From IMG/VR virus record IMGVR_UViG_3300033979_000465, positions 1-47,973 of that record: 47,973 nt of DNA. One strand, given 5' to 3'. Shown one piece after another: positions 7,929 through 16,198 of this stretch (position 1 is its first letter; each line of letters begins with the position of its first letter). This DNA is from a virus. Under the pieces are notes generated by a model. That model saw only the letters and a list, made by a program, of their open reading frames with translations, was not told the origin of the DNA and made no database searches. The translations under genes and the position numbers were made by a program.

Positions 7929-9176
7929 ATGGCATCTAATACAGTTGACATTGCTGATTATCCAGCGATTTTGACCATGATGGCATACCGTCCAAGCCCT
8001 AATACTATTGCTAGATGGGTATGCCAGCCGGATTTTGTGCAGGATACTAACCTCAGACCTGGTGAAGTTTACCGGATGAATAAATGGGGGTACTTGCCAG
8101 ATTTAAACGACCAGAACATTGAAAACCGTACACGCTCTGATCAACAGCTTATCGGAACTGCTAACACTCGTGTTATTCCCAATGAGAAAGTTAATTTTAT
8201 TCTCAGAGAGATAACCGGTCCAGGAAGCGGCGACCCTAACAGTCCCTCACAGCCTGGTAACTTCCGCTTTAGTATTCCCGCGATGAGGAAAGCCCAAGAG
8301 AATTTGTGGCAACAAGGCGTGCAAAACCCTTGCTTATCTCCACAGTTTCACGATTCCATCGGTGCTAATACGCTGTTGATGGACTATCGTACAACAACTG
8401 ACAGATTTTATATCTATGCGTTGTTGAACAGTCCTAACAAGCTGAATCCTCAAGGTATTGCTGATGGTGGAACTTATGCAAGCGGTCCGCCAAAGCTAAC
8501 GGTAGAGGATGCCGACTTTATGCTTGAGTGGCTATACATTAATAAAGTACCCGTTTTCGAGGACGGGCTTTATCACTGGTTAATGCACCCTAAGCAATTT
8601 AATCACCTGAGACAAGATCCACGGTTTAGGGAACAATTGCAATCATCAGCCGCTTTTGCTGTAGGTATGCTGATGGCACTGCAAAATAATGTATTTGGCG
8701 CTGGCTATATGCCACCTGCACAAAACGAATTAGCAACTGCCACCTTGCAATCGCTAACTGGATTACGCGACCCCTTAAATCAGCCTAACATTGGATACTT
8801 CTATCCATACTTGGGGCAAGCATTACCAGGCGTTGATAATGCTTATATGCAAGGTGGATATGTATTTAACCAGTTCAGAATATTTATCACTAACAACATA
8901 CCTACTAAAAATGTGTTGTTAACTTATACAGCGTCTACTGACCCCAGTGAATTAACAGGCTCTCAACTGCGTACAGCGTTCCCAGGCGCTGCTTTTGGAC
9001 GACACGCCATTGGTGAGTTATTTGGCGGATCTCCTGATTTGGGTATTCCTGTGGAAATTCTTGCCAATCAAAATAACGATTATAAGCGGTTTCTAATCGT
9101 TATCTGGCAAGCGTTTATGGATGTTAAACGCATTCATGACGATTTTGTGATGGAAACCCGCACCTACGGACGTTAA
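7929..9176 (+). CDS. Probable major capsid protein, 415 aa
   Basis: The length, the position after portal and the small head proteins, and the mixed alpha/beta sequence with an ordered C-terminal domain (IPVEILANQNNDYKRF, then a helix FLIVIWQAFMDVKRIHDDFV) fit an HK97-fold coat protein. A central helix-rich part (FREQLQSSAAFAVGMLMALQ) and the YGR C-terminus are visible. No protease gene or N-terminal delta domain is seen, so scaffolding may depend on the Gln-rich upstream protein. It is followed after 12 bases, through a strong GGAGG ribosome site, by a decoration-like gene. Confidence 0.72.
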   Translation: MASNTVDIADYPAILTMMAYRPSPNTIARWVCQPDFVQDTNLRPGEVYRMNKWGYLPDLNDQNIENRTRSDQQLIGTANTRVIPNEKVNFILREITGPGSGDPNSPSQPGNFRFSIPAMRKAQENLWQQGVQNPCLSPQFHDSIGANTLLMDYRTTTDRFYIYALLNSPNKLNPQGIADGGTYASGPPKLTVEDADFMLEWLYINKVPVFEDGLYHWLMHPKQFNHLRQDPRFREQLQSSAAFAVGMLMALQNNVFGAGYMPPAQNELATATLQSLTGLRDPLNQPNIGYFYPYLGQALPGVDNAYMQGGYVFNQFRIFITNNIPTKNVLLTYTASTDPSELTGSQLRTAFPGAAFGRHAIGELFGGSPDLGIPVEILANQNNDYKRFLIVIWQAFMDVKRIHDDFVMETRTYGR

Positions 9177-9188
9177 GGAGGTAGCAAA

Positions 9189-9863
9189 ATGGTATTTTCT
9201 GGAAATGTCATAAGTAACGGCGACCATTACGACTATGAAGATCAATTTGTCCGCAATGTGGACGGCAGGGCTATTTTTAGGGCTGTCGGTGCTGCAATTT
9301 TGACTGATACATTGCAGACTTCAATTCCCGTAATAGTTTACCCTCCCCGCAACAAGGAATTAGCGTCTACGTTTCCTAATCGGAATATTGTAATTCCATC
9401 AGGAGCGCAAATTCTCAGCGCATCTTTAAGATTGCCTAGCACTCGTATTAGAGGTGACCAGATGCAATGGGGCGCACAAATCCCCATAGGTACTACCATT
9501 ATTGGGACTACCGGTGATGTACTAAAGGTGAATTTTGGCACACAAAACCAATTTGCAGCAGCAGCTACCGCAAGTATAGCAGCAGCTAACAACGCTTATC
9601 CGATTGTCGCTGGTGCTAGATTAACTCGTGCTCCGAATGCAGCCGATAACGCTAGTGGTATTCTGAACACACTAGGAGCGCAACAAACCGTTAGAGTGAT
9701 GGTAGACAATGCTGCTAATAACGCGGCTGGCACAGGCATTAGATTAAGCACAGCAGGACAAGAGGCTGTAATCGCTGTTGACATTATTTGGGCGGTAACT
9801 GACGATGCAGTACGCCACAACGAACTACCTAACCTAACAGAAAATTTCTACATTAGGAGCTAA
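9189..9863 (+). CDS. Capsid decoration-like or head completion protein, 224 aa
   Basis: A beta-rich, Ala/Asn/Thr-rich protein with little Cys or Lys. It contains 'SGAQILSASLRLPSTRIRG' and a long Ala/Asn-rich centre (AAAATASIAAANNAYP). It follows the capsid gene at 12 bases behind a GGAGG site and is itself followed at 4 bases by the next gene, so it is translated in the same operon. Head-decoration or cement proteins often occupy this position; the assignment rests on position and composition. Confidence 0.65.
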   Translation: MVFSGNVISNGDHYDYEDQFVRNVDGRAIFRAVGAAILTDTLQTSIPVIVYPPRNKELASTFPNRNIVIPSGAQILSASLRLPSTRIRGDQMQWGAQIPIGTTIIGTTGDVLKVNFGTQNQFAAAATASIAAANNAYPIVAGARLTRAPNAADNASGILNTLGAQQTVRVMVDNAANNAAGTGIRLSTAGQEAVIAVDIIWAVTDDAVRHNELPNLTENFYIRS

Positions 9864-9867
9864 GTAA

Positions 9868-10428
9868 ATGGGTGAGGTATTAAGCGGGAATTTTACCTCA
9901 TCCCATAATTCCAGATTTCCTTGGAATCCTTGGGGTGAGCATAAAGATACATTATTTTATTGCCATAGACTGGGGCTTGATGATTTAACATTAACCCCTG
10001 ATGTTTTGGGTGGTGATAGTAGTGATGCTGTAATGTACCACTGTATTAGCAGAAGTGACGCTACAAAACGGGTGTATCCTATTAGGGCGTGGGAGATTGT
10101 ACCCGCAGAAGCCAAAGAAGCTAAGATAGCTCAGGAAAACTCGGAGGGATTATTTGAGATTAATCTGGCTAATATAATCCAAATTAAAGATTTTTTAATC
10201 ACCAAATTTATCCCTTCTTATAACTGGGAATCTGACGAGCAAAAAGCATCAATGTTAGCAGCAGCAAAACGAGCCAGAGACGGCTTGCACCGGGACATTG
10301 AGAAAGTTAGATTGCAAGGTTCATTCCTTAATAAAGAGGATTTTACTGTTAGATTAAAAGCAGAAAATGAGGCTTTTCCGTGGGATAAATTAGCTGATTT
10401 TTTAGGATATCAATTGCCATCAACTTAG
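9868..10428 (+). CDS. Hypothetical virion or assembly protein, 186 aa
   Basis: The N-terminus is rich in aromatics (FPWNPWGEHKDTLFYCHRLG) and the C-terminal half is helical and charged (EAKEAKIAQE, AAAKRARDGLHRDIEKVRLQ). It starts 4 bases after the preceding gene and ends 4 bases before the next, so it belongs firmly to the head operon. A head-tail connector or assembly factor is possible. No family is recognised. Confidence 0.72.
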   Translation: MGEVLSGNFTSSHNSRFPWNPWGEHKDTLFYCHRLGLDDLTLTPDVLGGDSSDAVMYHCISRSDATKRVYPIRAWEIVPAEAKEAKIAQENSEGLFEINLANIIQIKDFLITKFIPSYNWESDEQKASMLAAAKRARDGLHRDIEKVRLQGSFLNKEDFTVRLKAENEAFPWDKLADFLGYQLPST

Positions 10429-10432
10429 TCTA

Positions 10433-10915
10433 ATGCCAGAACTCGACCCCGAATTAAAAGCAAGGGTAAAGCAACATCTGGGATATTCCCGCCCAAGGGG
10501 AATATCCCCTGCTTTATTGCAAATCTTTAATCAGAATTGCAAACAGTTTCCAAGCAATGCAGACATTTATGGCACTACAGGTCAATCAGTACAGATATTA
10601 GTAGAAAGATGTGATTTTGCTTTTAGATGTACTAACGCACAGGACAATGCAGCTTTTAGCCAATTCCAACAGATTTTAGGAGACGTAAACCGTCAAACTA
10701 GAACACTGTCTATAAAAGAGATAGTTGGCATGGCTAGAGAGTATTACATGAATGAGTGCGATAACTTAGCCGCATTTCTAAGCGTACCCAACCTTATGCG
10801 TCCTGAAGTAGCGCAAAAATACTATCAAGCTACTGATAGCTATGTGATGATTAGCCCTGAAGTGCCAGATACTTGCGTTAGTGATAGATTGTATCTATCC
10901 ATGAATTATGTTTAG
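10433..10915 (+). CDS. Hypothetical virion protein (possible connector), 160 aa
   Basis: An all-alpha soluble protein with five Cys spread through it (NCKQF, RCDFAFRCTN, ECDNL, DTCVSD). It follows the previous gene at 4 bases in the head operon. Its length and helical content would suit a head-tail adaptor but no motif proves this. An AT-rich box (ATTCTAAAATACAAAC) follows the stop codon. Confidence 0.7.
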   Translation: MPELDPELKARVKQHLGYSRPRGISPALLQIFNQNCKQFPSNADIYGTTGQSVQILVERCDFAFRCTNAQDNAAFSQFQQILGDVNRQTRTLSIKEIVGMAREYYMNECDNLAAFLSVPNLMRPEVAQKYYQATDSYVMISPEVPDTCVSDRLYLSMNYV

Positions 10916-10931
10916 ATTCTAAAATACAAAC

Positions 10932-11432
10932 ATGGTAGAAGTCCCGAATAGATTACCAACATTTATCAAGCAAGGTGGCATACTTGGCAATCCTGCAAGC
11001 TTAACCAACCAAGTTTGCACACGCGATAACCCCGGCGTTATTCCTGTAACGGTATATGACAATACTGCTGACTATGCAAGTGGCAACGGTGCAATAGTCG
11101 AAAATGTAATTATAGCCGCCACTGGTACAGTTACAAAGTCTACTTTATTCTTTTTTATCCGCTTAGATGATGATTCTACTTGGAAATATTGGGGAGAGGT
11201 GGACTTACCCGCCATAGCTAGTGCTAGTGCATCTGCAAAAGATAGCAATTATCCGTTGCGTGCTGATTTAGGCAGACGATTGTACTCACCCGTTGCACAG
11301 GTAGGAAGCGACCAGGGATTGATAGGATTTAGGATTAATGGCAATTCTAGATCCGTCGAAATAGGGTGTGCATTAGGTACGGCGATTGGTTCATTGCCGA
11401 TTTTAGTGTGGCTACAAGGTGGTGAACTGTGA
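10932..11432 (+). CDS. Small beta-rich virion protein, 166 aa
   Basis: A beta-rich protein typical of phage head or tail surface components. It contains CTRDNPGVIPVTVYDNTADY, then a Ser/Ala run (IASASASAKDSNYPLRADLG). The ATG at 10932 sits inside the end of a degenerate ATTCTAGAAT-type box, with no Shine-Dalgarno sequence. Its last codons overlap the GTG of a tiny membrane gene. Decoration or tail-tip functions are both possible. Confidence 0.72.
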   Translation: MVEVPNRLPTFIKQGGILGNPASLTNQVCTRDNPGVIPVTVYDNTADYASGNGAIVENVIIAATGTVTKSTLFFFIRLDDDSTWKYWGEVDLPAIASASASAKDSNYPLRADLGRRLYSPVAQVGSDQGLIGFRINGNSRSVEIGCALGTAIGSLPILVWLQGGEL

Positions 11433-11530
11433 TAAATATTAAAGATATAATTAATATTGCTGCAATTGTTTTGCTTCAACTTTTTGAGGTACTTTACATT
11501 GCAGCAATAGTTCAAGATAGTATGAGGTGA
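11429..11530 (+). CDS. Tiny membrane protein, 33 aa
   Basis: GTG start overlapping the stop of the upstream gene (GTGA). The product has one continuous apolar segment (IAAIVLLQLFEVLYIAAIV) and a short polar tail (QDSMR). Translational coupling and the intact transmembrane segment support it. A small holin-like or injection-associated peptide is conceivable, but the gene is too short to classify. Confidence 0.45.
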   Translation: MINIKDIINIAAIVLLQLFEVLYIAAIVQDSMR

Positions 11531-11545
11531 AACTATAAGTAGTGC

Positions 11546-11896
11546 ATGACATATAACCGACCCGTTTGTAATTGTCCTGATGCTGCTAATGAAGCCAAAA
11601 AAAATCTTTCTTCATCCTACAATTCCAGCACTTTTGATAGGAATTGGAGGACTAAAACTAATAGCAGCACTGGTGTTACTTCCGAGTTTGGAGGTATTAG
11701 ACAAAGGGGGTTTTACTGCAAACATGAAATGGCAGTTATCAGGGTCAGAGAAGAAAATGATGCTGCTTTCCCTAATGGCATCCCCTATGAACCACCAATT
11801 GAGAAATTAGGGGAAATTGGTACACAATACAATCAATCTTTTGACTCTGATTTCACATTTATAAAAACAATTGATGAGGTAATTGATAATGTTTAG
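11546..11896 (+). CDS. Cys-motif virion protein, 116 aa
   Basis: Two conserved-looking Cys clusters are visible: CNCPDAA near residues 8-14 and YCKHEMAV near 57-65. They form a C-x-C-P-D ... C-K-H pattern like the metal-binding motif of SWIM-type and small phage structural proteins. The rest is polar with many Ser/Asn. The ATG at 11546 has no strong ribosome site. It overlaps the next gene by 8 bases. A metal-stabilised virion component is my inference. Confidence 0.65.
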   Translation: MTYNRPVCNCPDAANEAKKNLSSSYNSSTFDRNWRTKTNSSTGVTSEFGGIRQRGFYCKHEMAVIRVREENDAAFPNGIPYEPPIEKLGEIGTQYNQSFDSDFTFIKTIDEVIDNV

Positions 11897-12158
11897 CAAT
11901 GGAAACTATCAAGTAAATGGCTACAACGAAAATGATGTGCATAGGCTTTCTAGCACTGTAGAAGGTGAAGACCCGATAGCTCAGGCGATGGGATTACAGC
12001 CACAGCAGCCTCAACAAACTCGCCAAATAGAGTATAGAAATGACGTTGTTTACAATACACAAAGACAACCCCAGCCAATACAGCAAATTAACGCCAATGG
12101 CAAAACAATTAGCATATCAATTTCACCTGATGGGACTATTACAATTACTTTAAATTAA
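11889..12158 (+). CDS. Small Gln-rich protein with a beta C-terminus, 89 aa
   Basis: The centre is a Gln/Pro-rich linker (LQPQQPQQTRQ, QRQPQPIQQI), followed by a beta repeat (ANGKTISISISPDGTITITLN) resembling a small self-assembling hairpin. The start ATG at 11889 overlaps the end of the preceding gene; a TTG at 11883 is possible but less likely. It is in the head operon and followed by GGAG and the 12169 gene. Confidence 0.68.
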   Translation: MFSNGNYQVNGYNENDVHRLSSTVEGEDPIAQAMGLQPQQPQQTRQIEYRNDVVYNTQRQPQPIQQINANGKTISISISPDGTITITLN

Positions 12159-12168
12159 GGAGCGATTA

Positions 12169-12579
12169 ATGTTTTCAAGTATTAACAACGACGCTAATTT
12201 TTTAGCTTATCAAGACTTAGTGAATGACTTAACAAGTGAAGCGAGAAGAAAAGCGCAACAGAGAATAAATAGACATACAAACAACGCCCCATTAAATGAT
12301 ACGCCACAATATAGCGCCATTGCGATGCCCGAATTAGATGCTCCGGCATACCTGCAAAATCAAATAAATTTTGCCAATCAATTATCACAGGCGGGCAGCG
12401 ACAGAATGATTGCAGGAGCTAGAGAACTAGGTAAAATAGCCGGACAGAATTATGGTCTAAAAGTATTTTTAGATAATCAAGCCAGGGGAGTAGAAAGAGA
12501 CAAAGCGGTTGCTGGAATCGCCCAAAGTATTTTTTCCTCTCCTTGGGCTGTTGGCAGTAGCGGCAGATATTGGGGTTAG
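12169..12579 (+). CDS. Helical internal virion protein candidate, 136 aa
   Basis: A helical, Ala/Gln/Asn-rich soluble protein (LTSEARRKAQQRINRH; LQNQINFANQLSQAGSDRM) ending in a Gly-rich tail. A GGAG ribosome site lies 7 bases before the ATG. The composition matches the 7399 and 12584 products, and together they may form an internal core or ejection complex, as in short-tailed phages. That role is inferred. Confidence 0.68.
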   Translation: MFSSINNDANFLAYQDLVNDLTSEARRKAQQRINRHTNNAPLNDTPQYSAIAMPELDAPAYLQNQINFANQLSQAGSDRMIAGARELGKIAGQNYGLKVFLDNQARGVERDKAVAGIAQSIFSSPWAVGSSGRYWG

Positions 12580-12583
12580 CGCA

Positions 12584-12997
12584 ATGATTGGATTCTGGAA
12601 TGCTATTGGCGCTATTGGGGGATTAATTGGGGGAATTGGATCATTATTTGGTCGGCGCTCAGATCCAACCAAACAAGCTAAAGAGTTAGCGGCGCAAAGA
12701 TTAACACTAGATAAAGATTTTGCTGCATTTAATCAGGCGCTTGAGTTTGAAAAGATGCAACGAGCATTAGAGTTACGTGAACAAGAGTCTCAGGCAAATT
12801 TTGGAAGGCAATTTAGACTAAATGATCAAACAGCAAACTGGCAACGCTTAATTAATCAAGATACAGAAGGTGCTAGAACGCAACGGAACACTGATCAATT
12901 AAACACCCAGCAACGTTTACAATCCAACCAAATTAATCAAGAAAACTTTGCTGCTAGGCGTGCTATAGGATTAGCGTCAAGGCGATTAGGAGGTTAA
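12584..12997 (+). CDS. Helical internal virion protein with a Gly-zipper N-terminus, 137 aa
   Basis: The N-terminus is an apolar Gly-rich segment (FWNAIGAIGGLIGGIGSLFG) that could insert into a membrane, followed by RRSDPTKQ and a long charged coiled coil (AALELREQESQ-type heptads, Gln/Asn-rich). A membrane-active segment plus coiled coil is common in ejection proteins. The ATG at 12584 is preferred over an upstream TTG because it begins 4 bases after the preceding stop. It is the last gene of the head operon. Confidence 0.7.
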   Translation: MIGFWNAIGAIGGLIGGIGSLFGRRSDPTKQAKELAAQRLTLDKDFAAFNQALEFEKMQRALELREQESQANFGRQFRLNDQTANWQRLINQDTEGARTQRNTDQLNTQQRLQSNQINQENFAARRAIGLASRRLGG

Positions 12998-13016
12998 AAA
13001 ATCAGTAACAAATATT

Positions 13017-13038
13017 AAACCCTCTAATTAGAGGGTTT
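13017..13038. terminator. Bidirectional terminator closing the head operon
   Basis: A 22-base perfect palindrome, AAACCCTCTAA joined to its complement, lies 19 bases after the last head gene. T-rich or A-rich flanks on both sides allow it to act for both the head operon and the 13071 minus-strand gene. Confidence 0.85.
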
Positions 13039-13070
13039 AATTTTGTGGGTATAGTAGCACTTATGCTGCA

Positions 13071-13328
13071 TTATTTATCCTTTTTGTACTTTGTTAACAA
13101 TTGAATGAGAAAATTAATATTAAATCTAGGATTATTAGCAGCGCCCACGCCCAGTAATCCGCTGATTAAAACAATGTACGCAAGTGCTACAGACTCGTTA
13201 ACTTCCGTTACTCGAAAATCGATATTAATGCCTTCTTTGACTGAATATTTAAGCTCAAATCTTACTGATTGCAAGGATAACAAAACAGTAAGAACAGTTG
13301 CAAAACCATAGCCTATTATTTTATTCAT
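13071..13328 (-). CDS. Two-helix membrane protein, holin-like, 85 aa
   Basis: The N-terminal segment (IIGYGFATVLTVLLSLQS) reads as a signal anchor and a second apolar segment (ALAYIVLISGLLGVGAA) follows a polar loop of about 25 residues. A Lys-rich C-terminus (KYKKDK) would sit in the cytoplasm. Two transmembrane segments in 85 residues fit small holins, but no endolysin gene is nearby, so the call stays descriptive. It is separated from the initiator-like gene by 42 bases. Confidence 0.6.
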   Translation of the reverse strand: MNKIIGYGFATVLTVLLSLQSVRFELKYSVKEGINIDFRVTEVNESVALAYIVLISGLLGVGAANNPRFNINFLIQLLTKYKKDK

Positions 13329-13370
13329 TGTAAAACAATTTGCATACGTACGTAAATTATAGCACTTAAT

Positions 13371-15287
13371 CTAAAATACATCATCTGGTAATTCCTCCAA
13401 TTTGGCAACTTTACGCGCTTCTTCACGTTGCTGTTTCTGGTATTCCTCAACACTCAAACCAGCCTCTTTAGCTTCAAAAGCTACCTTTTCGGCTTGCAAC
13501 ATAATGTCATTAAATGACAGTTTTTCACACCATTCAATATCATCACGCTTTGCAACGTCTAATAATTCTTCTTTAGTAAAGTGGCTGTATTGTTCACCTT
13601 GGAACTTTGAAGGAATCCAAGGCTCAATCAAACTTTTAACTTTGCCAGAATAATATCTGTCATCTTCCCATCCCATACTAGCTGCGGTCATGATGAGGGA
13701 CATTTCGATGAATTTATCAAAGGTGGTAGGGTTTGCTTGATTCTTCATTAATTCAGCAAACAATGGGAAGAATCTATCCATTACTTCCTCTTTAAAAATC
13801 ACCTCATAATGTCTTCTGTCATTATTGTAAAAAACATTAGATTGCTCTAAGAACTCAACAATGCGTTGAGGGTTAGCAATATCAATACCAATTGTAGGTA
13901 CTTCGTTTTTGCACATTTCCTCATACTCAGGAGTACCAGGAGCAGGTGGTAATGAAGGTGCTACGGGTTCAGGTTCAGGAATAAATGGGGGTCGGTTAGA
14001 ATCATTCTCATCAGCAATGGGAGCATCAGCCCAAAGGTCAATTACTACAGGCTCAGAACACTCTGTACATTGTGATTGTATTTGCTGTTCATGCTGTTCA
14101 GCGCGTCTAGCAGCTTCTTTTTCCTTACGTTCTTTTGCCCATTCCTCCTTTTTCTTATTCATGAAATCTAAAAGCAAGTATGGGTAATCAAAATATTTAG
14201 CCGCCTCTAAACCATAGACTTGCAGCACTAAAATTTTATTTTCCTGGCTTAATGGCGATGTACGTCCATCAGGTTCTTTGGTTTCTGATTCAGGTTTTAA
14301 TGTTTCAGCTTCCTTTGCTACATTGTTAATTTCAGTTTCTGCCTCTAATTTCTCAACTAAGGTCAGTTGATCCTCAACATCGGGTGTAAGGTCAAAAACT
14401 GACTTGCCAGGTCTTATAGACTTGTTTAACGCGGGCTGTGTGAATGATTCATCAGGTGTTGCATTGTAGGTTGGTTGTGATTGTGGTTCTACTGCTGATG
14501 CTGGTGTAGCTGTTTCTTCAATTACATTGTCAAAATCATCATCCCAAGTTCCAGTAGTTGCACCTTCTATCACTGTTCCGGGAGGATTTAACACTGGCTC
14601 AGGAGTTTCAAAGCTACCACCAAAATTTGAGCTTGTTTCAAAACCTAAATCATATTCTGCCCAATCTATGCTGTTTGAGGCAAAACTAGAAGGTGGTGGT
14701 GGTGGAAAGCCTACAGGCGCAAAACCGTCGCCGATAGGCGTTTTTACAGTTTCTGTAGCCAATAAATAATTTTCTTGCTGAGTACCAAAATTTGAGTTTT
14801 CTTGGTTTTCATAATTAAATTCTTTGAGAGAATTTGGGTTCAAATTTTGCGTTTCGTTCAGAGCATCATAAACCGCTTCTACAGTGTTTGTGTTAATCTT
14901 AGATTTTCTTTTGCTTGTTTTAATTCCTTCAATGTTTTTAAAAGCATTTCTAAAGTCACTGGTAATAGATGTCCAGTCATTGTGGTTATTATTCATTACA
15001 TATTGCTTTGTCCCGTATTTGCTACGGATAGGCAGTTCTATAATATGTTTAGCAGCTTTTAATATTTTTATATATTTACGGGTTGTGTTCTCACTCAAGC
15101 CAAGGTCTTTAGAAATAGTTTCTACACTAGCAAAGCATTGTCTTCCAGGAATACCATTGCCAGCACGATAAGCGATATAAGCCCGTACATATTGCTCCTC
15201 AAGGGTTATATCAGAATTCATCCTCTCTTGCAAGAGGTCATAGTTAAAAAATAAAAGGTTTGCCATGGGTTGACTTTTGGTAGTCAT
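13371..15287 (-). CDS. Winged-helix replication-initiator-like protein, 638 aa
   Basis: Residues about 1-120 form a plasmid-Rep or DnaD-like winged helix (ASVETISKDLGLSENTTRKYIKILK region), as in initiators and phage replication proteins. The middle 250 residues are a long acidic, Pro/Ser/Thr-rich linker, and the C-terminal 180 residues are a separate helical domain (ANPQRIVEFLEQSNVFYNND onward). An ATG at 15287 (MTTKSQPMANLL) is preferred over the longer TTG frame because the TTG lies inside the promoter; ATG 15266 is also possible. The gene contains a copy of the operator repeat found near 32 kb (14836-14856), which ties it to that region. Initiation is inferred, not proven; a transcription regulator is the alternative. 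Confidence 0.6.
   Translation of the reverse strand: MTTKSQPMANLLFFNYDLLQERMNSDITLEEQYVRAYIAYRAGNGIPGRQCFASVETISKDLGLSENTTRKYIKILKAAKHIIELPIRSKYGTKQYVMNNNHNDWTSITSDFRNAFKNIEGIKTSKRKSKINTNTVEAVYDALNETQNLNPNSLKEFNYENQENSNFGTQQENYLLATETVKTPIGDGFAPVGFPPPPPSSFASNSIDWAEYDLGFETSSNFGGSFETPEPVLNPPGTVIEGATTGTWDDDFDNVIEETATPASAVEPQSQPTYNATPDESFTQPALNKSIRPGKSVFDLTPDVEDQLTLVEKLEAETEINNVAKEAETLKPESETKEPDGRTSPLSQENKILVLQVYGLEAAKYFDYPYLLLDFMNKKKEEWAKERKEKEAARRAEQHEQQIQSQCTECSEPVVIDLWADAPIADENDSNRPPFIPEPEPVAPSLPPAPGTPEYEEMCKNEVPTIGIDIANPQRIVEFLEQSNVFYNNDRRHYEVIFKEEVMDRFFPLFAELMKNQANPTTFDKFIEMSLIMTAASMGWEDDRYYSGKVKSLIEPWIPSKFQGEQYSHFTKEELLDVAKRDDIEWCEKLSFNDIMLQAEKVAFEAKEAGLSVEEYQKQQREEARKVAKLEELPDDVF
14836..14856 (+). 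repeat. Operator-type repeat inside the initiator-like gene
   Basis: GGGTTCAAATTTTGCGTTTC on the plus strand matches, with one central change, the intergenic repeats read on the minus strand at 32.1-32.7 kb (GGGTTCAAAATTTGCGTTT). It lies within the coding sequence of the initiator-like protein. Confidence 0.7.
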
Positions 15288-15330
15288 TGCTGTTAAAATT
15301 GTTATTGTTATAGACAAATAGATATTAATA

Positions 15331-15367
15331 GTATAGCACAAGTCCGGCGAGTGGTCAAGTGCTATAC
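15331..15367 (-). promoter_or_regulatory. Promoter and inverted-repeat operator of the initiator-like gene
   Basis: On the minus strand TTGACC is followed after 17 bases by TATACT. The whole element is framed by a perfect inverted repeat, GTATAGCAC (15331-15339) and GTGCTATAC (15359-15367), which overlaps the -10. This is the layout of an autorepressed initiator promoter. Confidence 0.72.
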
Positions 15368-15479
15368 TTTTTTCTTTTTAGTTGTCTTTATTTTAAGATT
15401 TGAACAAGATTGCCAAATGTTTACATTATGGTAGAATAATTTAAAACCTAGCCACGTGGTGAGCACAAGAATTATTGTA

Positions 15480-16148
15480 ATGCTAAAACCATTAAGATTG
15501 CTTCCTGATTTAACTATTTCAGATTTTAGCCCTGTAGCTAAGATTTATGCGGACTGGATAAGGCAGCCACGACAAAGCAATTTAAACGAGAATGATTTAC
15601 GTCAAGCAATTCAATGTTTATATGATGCGGATTTTTTACTTTACTTAAAAAGCAAAAATCAACAAATTTTTTATTTGGTACAACTTTTTATAGCTCATGG
15701 TTTTTTAGGTAATTTCCCGGAAATCAAGGAAGACTATGTACTAGATAATCACTATATGTTTTCTGAGTTCTTTACTGATTTTGAAGTTAAACAATGGTTT
15801 GAAAATAATTGTATTTCTTTGGACTCTTGTAAATATTTCCCGGAAACAAGCGGTGTTTACTGCGTAATAGCTTGTAAAGGTTCAGAATGTCATCACTTGT
15901 ATATAGGTAAAAGTGTCAATTTATTGTCTAGATGGGAGCAACATCACAAGCAAAAAGAAATAAACGCAATACAAAAACTAGGATTTAGAATAACATACAA
16001 GTATATTGCTAACTCACTACTTGCTTTTGATATTAGTGAGGTTGAAGAAATGTTAATATTGGCGTTTAAACCAATTTTAAATTCTACGCAACCATCACCC
16101 GAAAAATATACAGCAAAATTACCAAATCTTCTTGGCTGTTTAATCTAA
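15480..16148 (+). CDS. GIY-YIG endonuclease, free-standing, 222 aa
   Basis: The C-terminal half holds a GIY-YIG nuclease domain: SGVYCV (G125, V126, Y127 replacing GIY), then HLYIGKSVNLLSRWEQH with the YIG motif and the catalytic-type Arg in the following helix, and a Glu in the helix EVEEMLI. The N-terminal 110 residues are helical and unassigned. GIY-YIG enzymes nick or cut DNA and include homing endonucleases and UvrC-like repair enzymes; in phages many are free-standing mobile genes. Start: ATG 15480, with GTG 15456 as an alternative. A TTGCCA-16-TAGAAT promoter-like pair lies about 50 bases upstream. The gene ends 50 bases before the mini-CRISPR unit. Confidence 0.83.
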   Translation: MLKPLRLLPDLTISDFSPVAKIYADWIRQPRQSNLNENDLRQAIQCLYDADFLLYLKSKNQQIFYLVQLFIAHGFLGNFPEIKEDYVLDNHYMFSEFFTDFEVKQWFENNCISLDSCKYFPETSGVYCVIACKGSECHHLYIGKSVNLLSRWEQHHKQKEINAIQKLGFRITYKYIANSLLAFDISEVEEMLILAFKPILNSTQPSPEKYTAKLPNLLGCLI

Positions 16149-16198
16149 TCCTAATAAACAGCCAACTGTTGCGATTCTAAAACTTAACCAAATAAACT

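Noticed and set aside
13105-13311. Plus-strand frame antisense to the 13071 membrane protein gene
   Set aside because: Lacks a ribosome site and coding character; the minus strand gives a clear two-segment membrane protein.
14527-15171. Several plus-strand frames opposite the initiator-like gene
   Set aside because: They overlap one another and mirror the low-complexity linker of the true gene.
15288-15341. TTG start at 15341 for the initiator-like protein
   Set aside because: It lies within the promoter and inverted repeat; ATG 15287 or 15266 is downstream of the likely transcript start.
16142-16198. Extended CRISPR array upstream of 16199
   Set aside because: No further repeat copy is seen on either side; only one full and one partial repeat exist.
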